Source of the DNA: Acidobacteriota bacterium
GTDB taxonomy: Bacteria; Acidobacteriota; Vicinamibacteria; Vicinamibacterales; Vicinamibacteraceae
Reading direction: 5' to 3'
Length of the DNA: 12,636 nucleotides
Assembly: GCA_023418055.1 (NCBI GenBank)
Contig: JAEZDP010000249.1
Span: 1 to 12,636 of the forward strand
Part shown: positions 1 to 6,607 of the stretch, piece by piece
Position numbering within the stretch: position 1 is the stretch's first letter
Layout: every line of letters starts with the position of its first letter
Position numbers and translations under genes: made by a program
The notes under the pieces: model-generated
Told to the model about the DNA's origin: nothing
What the model saw: the letters and a program-made list of their open reading frames with translations, nothing else
Database searches by the model: none

Positions 1-2
1 GT

Positions 3-476
3 GTCGGCTGGCCTGACGTGATCGCCGCCGCCCGCGACGTGCGCGAGCGGCTCGCAACCCTGAAATTGGAGAGCTTCGTCAAGACCACGGGCGGCAAGGG
101 CCTCCACGTCGTGGTGCCGCTGACGCCCAAGGCCGGCTGGGAGGAGGCCAAGAGCTTCGCGGCCGGGATCGCCGCCGCCATGACGGCGGATGCGCCGGAC
201 CGCTACACGGACACCATGGCCAAGAAGGCGCGCGAGGGCCGGATCTTCGTCGACTATCTGCGCAACGGGCGAGGCGCGACCGCCGTGGCGCCTTACTCGA
301 CCCGGGCCCGTCCCGGTGCGCCGGTGTCGGTGCCGCTGGCCTGGGACGAGTTGAGCCCACGCCGAACGCCTGCCCACTACACGGTGGTCTCGGTGCCTCG
401 ACGCCTCGGCGCCCTGCGAAGCGACCCGTGGGCCGGCTATTGGCAGTGCGCGCAGCACCTGCCCGACCCCCGCTGA
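3..476 (+). CDS. ligD: LigD-type NHEJ polymerase/primase domain, C-terminal part (5' end outside window)
   Basis: The frame is open from the left edge, so only the last 157 residues are visible. They match the C-terminal half of the LigD polymerase domain (an AEP-superfamily primase-polymerase), which fills gaps and adds nucleotides, often ribonucleotides, at double-strand breaks handed over by Ku. Visible marks are the nucleotide-binding motif KTTGGKGLHVVVPL (partial residues 27-40), and RIFVDYLRN (80-88), which carries the third catalytic Asp, followed by GRGATAVAPYS. The typical end of the domain, with the pattern PLAWDEL, is at 111-117. The chain ends about 40 residues later without another domain. 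The polymerase is therefore either the last domain of a ligase-first LigD, as in Pseudomonas, or a stand-alone enzyme; the missing 5' part would decide. An internal GTG at 18 is not a likely start because the domain is already under way. No ku gene is seen here. Confidence 0.88.
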   Translation, partial: VGWPDVIAAARDVRERLATLKLESFVKTTGGKGLHVVVPLTPKAGWEEAKSFAAGIAAAMTADAPDRYTDTMAKKAREGRIFVDYLRNGRGATAVAPYSTRARPGAPVSVPLAWDELSPRRTPAHYTVVSVPRRLGALRSDPWAGYWQCAQHLPDPR

Positions 477-510
477 CCGACGCGGCAACGCCACCGCGCG
501 CCCGAACCCC

Positions 511-528
511 TGGGTGGCCCGCTACCCA
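511..528 (+). terminator. Small hairpin after ligD, possible terminator
   Basis: TGGGTGG (511-517) pairs with CTACCCA (522-528) around a four-base loop, with one G-U wobble, 35 nt after the ligD stop. No T-tract follows, so it is not a canonical intrinsic terminator. The rest of the 190-nt gap before the next gene shows no clear promoter. Confidence 0.25.
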
Positions 529-666
529 CAATGGCCCGGCCCGCTCTGTCGCAGTCGGCGAGCCCTCCTAGAGAACCACGCCTGTCGCACTCCCCCGCGC
601 GGCATCGCTCTTGCTCAGGGACCATGCGGCCGTCCACGCGGGATGCGCCGAGATCCCTGGAGCCCC

Positions 667-1758
667 ATGGCACTGCAGAACATCGACCTTCGTGAACTCG
701 CCGGCATGAGCGGTGCCGAGCGGGCGTTCGTCACGCTGTACCTGTCGGGCGCCGACGGGCTCAACAAGCTGCACGACCGCGAGCAGAAGGTGCGCGGCCT
801 GCTCGAGGATCAGCCCGAGGAACTCGAGCACTTCACCGAGAGCCTGCGCATGATCCGCGAGGCGCTCGACGACTCGCCCCCGAAGGGCGGCATGGCCATC
901 TTCGCGAGTTGGGCGCTGGACTTCCTGGCCGGCTACGCGCTCGACGTGCCACCACCCGATCTCCTGTGGGTCGATAGCTCCCCGTACCTTCGTCCGCTGG
1001 CGCAGCTGCAGTACCAGTACCGGAGCTTCCTCGTCGTGGTGGCCGATGCCGATGCGGCGCGTGTGCACCTCGTGGCGGCCGCCGAGCCCACCGAAGTGGA
1101 GCGCATCCGCGGCGACGTCAAGAACCACGTCAAGAAGGGCGGCTGGTCGCAGAAGCGCTATCAACGGCGACGCGCCAACGAGATGCTGCTCTACGCCAAG
1201 GAAGTGGCCGACGTCGTCACGCGCGTGGCCGACGAAGAAGCCATCACGCGCATCGTCCTGCTCGGAGGCCAGGAGGCGACCGACGAAATCGCGTCAGCGC
1301 TGCCTGACCGGTTGCAGGAGTGCATCGTGGGCCGCAAGGGCGTCGAGGTGGGCGGAGGGGACGACGCCCTCTTCGAGACGGCCGAGGAGATGGCGCAGGA
1401 GTACGCTCGCGACGAGCAACGCAGCCTCTGGGAGCGCGTGCGCGGCGAAGCCCTCGGCAATGGGCTGGCCGCGTTCGGCCCGGGCGCCGTGCTCGCGGCC
1501 GCACAGCAGGGACGCGTGGAGACGATGCTCGTGACGCGCGATGCCAAGGTGGCCGGCATGCGCTGCCGGGAATGTGAGACCCTGGCCTTCGCCAAGCCGC
1601 AGCAATGCCCGGCGTGCAAGTCCAACTCGGTGTTTGCCGTGGACCTGGTCAACGAACTCGTGGAGTTGCTGGCGTCCTCGAGCGCCACGGCGGAGTTCGT
1701 CGAGCCAATCGCCAGCCTGCAGGAAGCTGGCGACGTGGCGGCGCTGCTGCGCTACTGA
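667..1758 (+). CDS. baeRF/Vms1-like (bacterial eRF1-related) protein with C-terminal zinc ribbon
   Basis: A 363-residue protein resembling the bacterial archaeo-eukaryotic release factor (baeRF) group, related to eRF1/aRF1 and to the VLRF1 domain of Vms1/ANKZF1. These proteins act, or are predicted to act, on peptidyl-tRNA in ribosomes. Residues 157-180 (KGGWSQKRYQRRR, then a basic helix) align with the GGQ loop and following helix of eRF1 (GGQSALRFARLR). Here GGQ is replaced by GGWSQ (158-162), which fits the GxxQ form of VLRF1. A domain-3-like fold follows, with the strand ITRIVLLGG. A CxxC-x10-CxxC zinc ribbon (Cys300, 303, 314, 317) is embedded near the C-terminus, as in aRF1. The ATG at 667 is chosen because GGAG lies at 659-662 and the sequence upstream is not protein-like; the frame is open further up, to 514. 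The gene's 3' end overlaps the convergent adk gene by 7 bp. Family assignment is fairly sure; the molecular role is inferred and might be ribosome rescue rather than termination. Confidence 0.72.
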   Translation: MALQNIDLRELAGMSGAERAFVTLYLSGADGLNKLHDREQKVRGLLEDQPEELEHFTESLRMIREALDDSPPKGGMAIFASWALDFLAGYALDVPPPDLLWVDSSPYLRPLAQLQYQYRSFLVVVADADAARVHLVAAAEPTEVERIRGDVKNHVKKGGWSQKRYQRRRANEMLLYAKEVADVVTRVADEEAITRIVLLGGQEATDEIASALPDRLQECIVGRKGVEVGGGDDALFETAEEMAQEYARDEQRSLWERVRGEALGNGLAAFGPGAVLAAAQQGRVETMLVTRDAKVAGMRCRECETLAFAKPQQCPACKSNSVFAVDLVNELVELLASSSATAEFVEPIASLQEAGDVAALLRY

Positions 1759-2432
1759 CTGGGCGGTGCCCCTCTCGAGAGCGCGTCATCGATGGCCGCG
1801 GCGAACACACGTGCCACGTCGGCCATCGGCTGGTCGCCGTCCACGCGGCGGAACGTCGGGCGTCCGCCGTACCAGTCCACCAGTGGCTGCGTGTAGGACA
1901 CGTACGTCTGGAGACGCTCGCGGACCACGTCGATCTGGTCGTCGGCGCGGCGGCCGAAGCTCCCGCCACACGACGCGCAGTACTCGGCTGGCGGCGACCC
2001 CACGTCCGCCTGGCCGCAGCCCTCACACACCCTCCTGGCCAGGATCCGTTCGACGATGACCTCCGAGTCCATGTCGAGGTGGATGACCGCGAGCGGTCCG
2101 CGGGGCGCGACGATGCGATCGAGGGCCTCGGCCTGCGGGATGGTGCGTGGAAAGCCGTCGAGCAGGAAGCCGCCGCGCGTGTCGTCACGCTGCAGGCGCT
2201 CGTCGACCAGCGCGACGATCGTGTCGTCGTCGACGAGGCCGCCGCGGCCGAGAATGCCCTCGACCTTGCGCCCGAGCGGCGTCCGGTGCGCGATCGCCTG
2301 TCGCAGCATGTCGCCGGTCGAGATCTGGGGGATGCGGCGCGCACGGCAGAACAGCGCGGCCTGAGTGCCCTTGCCGGCGCCAGGCAGGCCGAGGACAACG
2401 ACGTTGAGGGCCGGCTGGGCCATCGCACACAC
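1752..2432 (-). CDS. adk: Adenylate kinase, zinc-LID type
   Basis: A 226-residue cytoplasmic enzyme that interconverts ATP + AMP and 2 ADP. Visible motifs are the P-loop GLPGAGKGT (15-23), the AMP-binding STGDMLR (38-44), FLLDGFPRT (89-97), and a long LID domain with Cys136, Cys139, Cys152 and Cys155. That cysteine set is the zinc-type LID of many bacterial Adks. The end of the LID, RRADDQIDVVRERLQTY (161-177), holds the conserved arginines. Length is slightly above the usual 210-220. Two starts compete: GTG at 2432, with AGGAG (2442-2446) nine bases upstream, and ATG at 2423, which is 18 bases from that site. I prefer the GTG because of the spacing. The Shine-Dalgarno lies inside a long hairpin (listed separately). 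The gene is 101 nt downstream of the receptor gene on the same strand, not in the usual secY-adk-map ribosomal context, so it could be a second copy. Confidence 0.93.
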   Translation of the reverse strand: MCAMAQPALNVVVLGLPGAGKGTQAALFCRARRIPQISTGDMLRQAIAHRTPLGRKVEGILGRGGLVDDDTIVALVDERLQRDDTRGGFLLDGFPRTIPQAEALDRIVAPRGPLAVIHLDMDSEVIVERILARRVCEGCGQADVGSPPAEYCASCGGSFGRRADDQIDVVRERLQTYVSYTQPLVDWYGGRPTFRRVDGDQPMADVARVFAAAIDDALSRGAPPSQ

Positions 2433-2436
2433 GAAG

Positions 2437-2489
2437 ACAGTCTCCTCTGTTGCCTGGGCCCCCGCGGCCGCAGGCAGAGACGAGACTGT
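2437..2489 (-). promoter_or_regulatory. Long bulged hairpin that includes the adk Shine-Dalgarno
   Basis: On the minus-strand RNA, ACAGUCUC (2489-2482) pairs with GAGACUGU (2444-2437). CUCU (2479-2476) pairs with AGAG (2448-2445), GCCUG (2475-2471) with CAGGC (2456-2452), and an inner GGCC with GGCC. Two small bulges (2 and 3 nt) interrupt about 21 base pairs. The only good Shine-Dalgarno of adk, AGGAG at 2442-2446, is fully within the 3' arm, and the GTG start follows four bases after the stem. It could be a translation-limiting structure, or the receptor's terminator lacking a U-tract; the sequence alone cannot tell. Confidence 0.5.
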
Positions 2490-2500
2490 ATCAGGCTGTG

Positions 2501-2524
2501 GGGGGCCCGAAGAATCCGGCCCCC
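2501..2524 (-). terminator. GC-rich hairpin just after the receptor gene
   Basis: GGGGGCC (2501-2507) and GGCCCCC (2518-2524) form a perfect 7-bp stem with a 10-nt loop, starting 9 nt past the stop codon of the receptor gene in its transcription direction. No U-run follows. The position suits a terminator or an mRNA 3'-end stabiliser in a high-GC genome. Confidence 0.4.
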
Positions 2525-2533
2525 GTCCTGTGG

Positions 2534-5500
2534 CTAGAACTGGTAGCGCAGGTTGAACTGCATGCAGCGGTTGGCCGCCCCGTCGCAGCTGGCGAGCGAG
2601 CCGTTGTAGCGGCCGAAGGTGGCGCCGATGTCCGGGAACATCTCGACGTTGCCGGTGTCGAAGCGCACCGTGTTGGTCACGTTGAAGATGTCCCAGCGGA
2701 AGAGCATCCGATGTCCGAACGGCATCTCGAACGTCTTGCCGATGCTCAGGTCGATGCCGAAGTAGCCATCGCCGCGCAGGAGGTTGCGGATGCCGGCCTC
2801 ACCCGGGTAGAGGCGGCGGAACTGGGTGATGGCCTCCTGCGGGTTCTCGAACGGGCTGGGCTGGTTGCCGACGGCGCCCTTGTTGCGCGACATCTCCGGC
2901 AGGACGTCGGGATTGGCCAGCATCGCGTTGCCCTGCAGGTTCCAGTTGGTGGCCCAGCACGAGCGGCAGTTGATCACGTTGAACGGGAAGCCGCTCGTCC
3001 AGCGGTAGATGCCTGCCACCGACCAGCCGCCGATGAGCGCGTTGGTGAACGCGTTGGCGTCCGAGGCGAACCGCTTGCCCTGGCCGAACGGCAGTTCGGC
3101 GAGCCAGTTGACGTTGATCTGGTGGCGGACGTCGAAGTCGGCATACGAGTACTGCAGGTCGGGCTGCCAGGAGTTGACGAGGAACCCCGAGTATCCGCCC
3201 GAGCCGAAGTTGCCGAACGACGCGCCACGCTCCACCGACGAGCCGTGGTCCTTCGCGACGGCGTAGGTGTAGTTGAAGTCGAACTGGTAGTTGTTGGTGA
3301 ACTGCTTGCGCAGTGACAACTGCAGTGAGTTGTAGCCCGACCGCGCGAGCGAGGTCTGTGCCGAGAGGGCGTCGTACTGTTCAGAGAAGAACGAGAACTC
3401 GCCGAAGCGGGTGCACGCCGGGAAGCAGAACTGATCGGCCGCCCAGAGCGCGGTGATGTAGTCGGGCGCGTTGCCGATGAACTCGGTGGCCATGGCCTGG
3501 GTGGCGGTGAGCCCGTCACCGGCGGCACCCGGGAACATGTTCTCCCAGTACGGAATCGGCGCCATGTTCTCGATGCCGTTGGCCTGGCCAGAGTCGATGA
3601 GTTCGCGGACGGCGGTGTAGTAGTCCACGCCCGTCTCGGGATCGCTGAGGTTCATGGGCATCGCCAGGTCGCGCCGCACGAGCAGGTTGCGGCCCTGTCG
3701 CCCCACGTAGGAGGCATCCACCGAGAAGCCGCGGCCGATCTCCCGGCTGAACACCAGGTTGTAGCTGTGCGCGTAGGGCGTGCGGAGATTCTGGTCGATG
3801 CTGGTGGTGATCACTCCGGCGAAGGCCGGCGGGTTGGCCGGGAAGGTGGCGGGCGGGGGGCCGGGGTAGGTGGCCGGAATCACGTTGATGTCGGTGAAAC
3901 GGATGGCGGGGTTGGTCTCGTTGTTGGTGCCGAACGGGCTGTCGAGGTCGCTCTGCAGGCCGAACGAGCCGCCGTCGTTGAACGTGGTGACCAGCGCCGA
4001 ACCCACCCGGTCGTAGACGAGGAAGTAGCCGCCGCGCACGACGGTCTTCGGCGTCAGCGTCCAGGCGAAGCTGAGGCGAGGCGCGAAGTTGTTCTTGTCG
4101 TAGCGGTACCAGTCGGGCCCGTTGTTGACCGGGCCGCCGGGGATGAACGCGATGCGCGGGCTGGCGCTCGACGGAATGCCCGCCGCCATGTTGCGGGCGC
4201 GCTCGTCGAACCAGAGGCCGAGGTTCTGGTCGGGCACCACCTGCTGCCCGTTCCCTTCATAGACCGGCGGGTACAGGCTGTAGCGCAGGCCGCCTGTGAC
4301 GGTGAACGTGTCGCTCACGCGCCACTGGTCCTGCACGTAGAAGTCGTACTCGTTGGCCACGTAGCGCCGCGGCACGAGCGCGCCTTCCGGCAGCACGCCG
4401 CCATCGATCGTGTAGTTGTAGATGGCGTTGGTCTGCGTCAGCGCGCCGAGAATGTTGATGAACGTGTCGGCGTACACGGCCTGCCCGGCGGTGGCAACGC
4501 CCGGCAACCCGCTGCAGTCTGCCGGGGCGGGGCACGCGCCGCCGGGCATGTAGCGGCGCCCGACGCCCGAGGCCCACGACCCGTTGGCCACGCCGCCGAA
4601 GAAGGAGCTGGCGTTGGTGAACGCGTCGTTACGCATCCACCGCAGGTTGGTGCCGGCCTTCAGGGTGTGGCGGCCCTTCACCCACGAGAAGTCGTTGACG
4701 AGGTTCAGCGTGCCGAACTCGCGGCCACGCGTCGAGGTGAGCGCCTCGAAGTTGTCCATGAACCTGAACGTGTTGGCGCTGCGCGTCTGCTGCCCCACCG
4801 TCGCGTCGTCGATGAGCGTGTAGCCCACGCGGAAGGTGTTGATCTTGTTGGCGCCGAGCACCCAGTCGTGTCCCACCGCGAAGCCCTGGTTGGCCACTTC
4901 GCGGGTTTCGCGGGGCGGCTGGCCGGGAAACTGCGGCGTCGAGACAATCTCGTCGCGCTGTGCATTGAGCCGCGCAAACAGCGAGTTGGCGTCGTTGACC
5001 CGGTAGTCGGCCCGGCCGACGTAGGTGTTCAGCTGGTTCTCGAGCGGCGCCGCGAAGCGATACCCCATGATGTTGGCGCCGTCGCGGCCGTCGAAATTGG
5101 GCAGCGGGTACTGCTGCCAGTACTGCGAGGCGGCAAGGTTGGGGCCGATGCCCGTGGGGTCCACACGCCGCAGGTCGGCCGGCGACATGCCGTACGACCC
5201 GGCAGGCACCGCGTGGCTGTTGGTGAAGCCCTGCACGGTGCCGCCCGGGCAGTCGGCTGCCACCGTGCACCGGTAGATGAGCACCCCATCGCGCATGGAG
5301 GCCGACGGCACGCTGCGCTCGACCGGCGTCTCGCGGCGCTCGTCGAGGCGCTCGTAGTTGAAGAAGTAGAACAGCTTGTTGCGGAGGATGGGGCCGCCAA
5401 TCGCGCCCCCGTAGATGTTCTTGTCGAGCAGGGGCGGCTTGCTCTCGTCGCCCGCGGCAACCTGCGACAGCTTCAGGAAGTACTCGTTGGCCGAGAAGCG

Positions 5501-6301
5501 CGTGTCGCGGTTGACGAAGTACCCCGCGCCCGCGACGGTGTTGGTGCCGCTCTTGGTCACGAGCGACACCTGCGGACCGCTCGAGCGGCCGGAATCTGCC
5601 CCGTAGCTGCTCGTGGTGACGCGGAACTCCTGCACCGAGTCGAGCGTGGTGCGCAGCACCGAGGTGAAGGCCGTCTGGTTCTGGTTGTCGTTGACGTCGA
5701 TGCCGTCGAGCGTGACGTTGGCCTGGTCGGCCCGCGCGCCGCTCACCGATCCGAAGCGCGGATCGACGGTGGTCTCGGGGTTGTTGCGGGGGATGTAGAC
5801 GACGCCCGACTGCAGCGACAGCAGGCCGACGGGGTTACGGGCCTCGAGCGGGAGCGCCTTGATCTGCGTCTCGTTGATGACGTTGCCGAGACTGGCGTCG
5901 GTGGCGTTGATGACGGGCGCCTCGGCCAGCACCTGCACGGTCTCTTCGAGCCCGCCCACTTCGAGGGTGACGTCGAGACGCTGCGTGGTGTCGACGCTCA
6001 GGCGGACGCCTTCCACCGTGCTCACCTTGAAGCCGGCCAGTTCCACGCGGATGTCGTACTCCCCGGGGGGCAGCGAGAGCAGCTGATAGCCGCCGTCGCC
6101 GCCCGTGACCGTCTCGCGTGTCAGCCCGGTCGCGCGGCCCGTGGCCACCACCGAGGCGCCCGGAATCGACGCGCCCTGGTCGTCGAGCACCGTGCCCTGC
6201 AACGCCGCGGTCCCTGTCTGTGCCGCGGCACGGCCGCCAGCCACCAGCATCAGCGCGATCGTCAGCAGAGCCCAGCCCTGCCTGCAGCTGCGTACGTTCA
6301 C
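2534..6301 (-). CDS. Oar-like TonB-dependent outer-membrane receptor with N-terminal carboxypeptidase-regulatory-like domain
   Basis: A 1255-residue outer-membrane protein. It begins with a signal peptide (basic start, hydrophobic core ALLTIALMLVAGG, likely cut after Ala27 in AAA-Q). Next is a carboxypeptidase-regulatory-like/TonB N-terminal extension (about 31-115; GTVLDDQGASIPGA, then LPPGEYDIRVELAGF). The plug follows (about 125-260; LPLEARNP, VTLDGIDVND, VTKSGTN), then a large beta-barrel starting near IGGPILRNKLFYFFNYE and ending in the usual C-terminal Phe (NLRYQF). Such receptors import bulky substrates using TonB energy; the substrate cannot be read from sequence. The GTG start at 6301 is chosen because AGGAGGT (6307-6313) lies five bases upstream and the signal peptide starts there. 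The frame is open upstream to 6487, but that part is arginine-rich and not signal-like. No SusD-like partner or TonB/ExbBD genes are nearby. Ten mature-chain cysteines fall in five close pairs. Confidence 0.93.
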   Translation of the reverse strand: MNVRSCRQGWALLTIALMLVAGGRAAAQTGTAALQGTVLDDQGASIPGASVVATGRATGLTRETVTGGDGGYQLLSLPPGEYDIRVELAGFKVSTVEGVRLSVDTTQRLDVTLEVGGLEETVQVLAEAPVINATDASLGNVINETQIKALPLEARNPVGLLSLQSGVVYIPRNNPETTVDPRFGSVSGARADQANVTLDGIDVNDNQNQTAFTSVLRTTLDSVQEFRVTTSSYGADSGRSSGPQVSLVTKSGTNTVAGAGYFVNRDTRFSANEYFLKLSQVAAGDESKPPLLDKNIYGGAIGGPILRNKLFYFFNYERLDERRETPVERSVPSASMRDGVLIYRCTVAADCPGGTVQGFTNSHAVPAGSYGMSPADLRRVDPTGIGPNLAASQYWQQYPLPNFDGRDGANIMGYRFAAPLENQLNTYVGRADYRVNDANSLFARLNAQRDEIVSTPQFPGQPPRETREVANQGFAVGHDWVLGANKINTFRVGYTLIDDATVGQQTRSANTFRFMDNFEALTSTRGREFGTLNLVNDFSWVKGRHTLKAGTNLRWMRNDAFTNASSFFGGVANGSWASGVGRRYMPGGACPAPADCSGLPGVATAGQAVYADTFINILGALTQTNAIYNYTIDGGVLPEGALVPRRYVANEYDFYVQDQWRVSDTFTVTGGLRYSLYPPVYEGNGQQVVPDQNLGLWFDERARNMAAGIPSSASPRIAFIPGGPVNNGPDWYRYDKNNFAPRLSFAWTLTPKTVVRGGYFLVYDRVGSALVTTFNDGGSFGLQSDLDSPFGTNNETNPAIRFTDINVIPATYPGPPPATFPANPPAFAGVITTSIDQNLRTPYAHSYNLVFSREIGRGFSVDASYVGRQGRNLLVRRDLAMPMNLSDPETGVDYYTAVRELIDSGQANGIENMAPIPYWENMFPGAAGDGLTATQAMATEFIGNAPDYITALWAADQFCFPACTRFGEFSFFSEQYDALSAQTSLARSGYNSLQLSLRKQFTNNYQFDFNYTYAVAKDHGSSVERGASFGNFGSGGYSGFLVNSWQPDLQYSYADFDVRHQINVNWLAELPFGQGKRFASDANAFTNALIGGWSVAGIYRWTSGFPFNVINCRSCWATNWNLQGNAMLANPDVLPEMSRNKGAVGNQPSPFENPQEAITQFRRLYPGEAGIRNLLRGDGYFGIDLSIGKTFEMPFGHRMLFRWDIFNVTNTVRFDTGNVEMFPDIGATFGRYNGSLASCDGAANRCMQFNLRYQF

Positions 6302-6306
6302 CCTCC

Positions 6307-6313
6307 ACCTCCT
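6307..6313 (-). promoter_or_regulatory. Strong Shine-Dalgarno that fixes the receptor start
   Basis: Read on the minus strand this is AGGAGGT, a full anti-16S match, five bases before the GTG at 6301. It is the strongest ribosome-binding site I found in the window, and it favours this GTG over the upstream ATGs at 6352 and 6334. Confidence 0.75.
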
Positions 6314-6333
6314 CGACTCACCTGCCAGACACA

Positions 6334-6456
6334 TGCCGGCCTCGAAATGCATGGGGAACACACCACGAGCCGGCAGACGGGACCTTCCGTCCGCCCGCGG
6401 GCGCGCGCGCCGGAAGCGGGACGCCAAACGCGCCGCCATTCCCGAAAGAATGGTGG
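6334..6456 (-). promoter_or_regulatory. Structured 5' leader of the receptor gene (several inverted repeats)
   Basis: Three nested or adjacent inverted repeats lie between the upstream dyad and the receptor start. TGCCGGC (6334-6340) pairs with GCCGGCA (6369-6375). CTTCCG (6384-6389) pairs with CGGAAG (6411-6416), enclosing the palindrome GCCCGCGGGC (6393-6402). CCATTC (6436-6441) pairs with GAATGG (6448-6453) around six bases, and the stem extends outward past one mismatch. If transcription starts upstream, the receptor mRNA has a structured leader of more than 100 nt. I recognise no known riboswitch. Confidence 0.3.
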
Positions 6457-6468
6457 TAAGGGTGGGGC

Positions 6469-6502
6469 CGAATGTGACGAATGTCAAGCAGAGGACTTGA
6501 CA
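6469..6502. promoter_or_regulatory. Operator-like dyad plus tandem 9-bp repeat upstream of the receptor gene
   Basis: TGTCAAG (6482-6488) and CTTGACA (6496-6502) form a perfect inverted repeat with a 7-bp spacer, the layout of a binding site for a dimeric regulator. It overlaps a tandem pair of CGAATGT (6469-6475 and 6478-6484) with 9-bp period. Each arm of the dyad also contains TTGACA pointing outward, resembling two back-to-back -35 boxes. I find no convincing -10 box 16-18 bp downstream on either side, so a promoter is not proven. Confidence 0.4.
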
Positions 6503-6517
6503 GATCGCCCGAGAACA

Positions 6518-6552
6518 GGGACGGATTTTCGGAGCCCTGGGACGGAAATCCG
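6518..6552. repeat. REP-like hairpin with duplicated GGGACGGA
   Basis: CGGATTTTCG (6522-6531) and CGGAAATCCG (6543-6552) form a 10-bp stem with one T-G wobble on the + strand and an 11-nt loop. GGGACGGA occurs twice in direct orientation (6518-6525 and 6539-6546). This short GGGACGG-containing hairpin resembles the palindromic units mobilised by REP-associated tyrosine transposases (RAYT), but that is from memory of the pattern. Only one unit is seen and there is no transposase in the window. It could also be part of the 3' end of the methyltransferase operon. Confidence 0.35.
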
Positions 6553-6568
6553 AATCGCCAGGCGAAAC

Positions 6569-6606
6569 CCACGGCTTACGCGGCGGAACGATGTCCGACG
6601 CCGTGG
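6569..6606 (-). terminator. Possible terminator of the heptose operon
   Basis: GCCGTGG (6600-6606) and CCACGGC (6569-6575) form a perfect 7-bp stem, beginning one base after the stop codon of the last operon gene. The loop is long (24 nt) and there is no U-tract, so support is weak. Confidence 0.25.
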
Positions 6607-6607
6607 A

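Noticed and set aside
18..476. Start of the polymerase-domain gene at the GTG at 18
   Set aside because: The frame is open to the window edge and the domain is already in progress, so the gene begins outside.
1263..1274. LGGQ at residues 199-202 of the baeRF-like protein as the catalytic GGQ
   Set aside because: It lies at the end of a beta-strand in the domain-3-like part, not before a basic helix. The GGWSQ at 158-162 is in the position matching the eRF1 GGQ loop.
6301..6487. Receptor starting at upstream starts (6487, 6352 or 6334)
   Set aside because: The added segment is Arg-rich and would displace the signal peptide from the N-terminus, while a full AGGAGGT sits five bases before the GTG at 6301.
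6464..6502. Two back-to-back sigma-70 promoters from the TTGACA boxes
   Set aside because: No acceptable -10 hexamer occurs 16-18 bp downstream of either box; kept only as an operator-like dyad.
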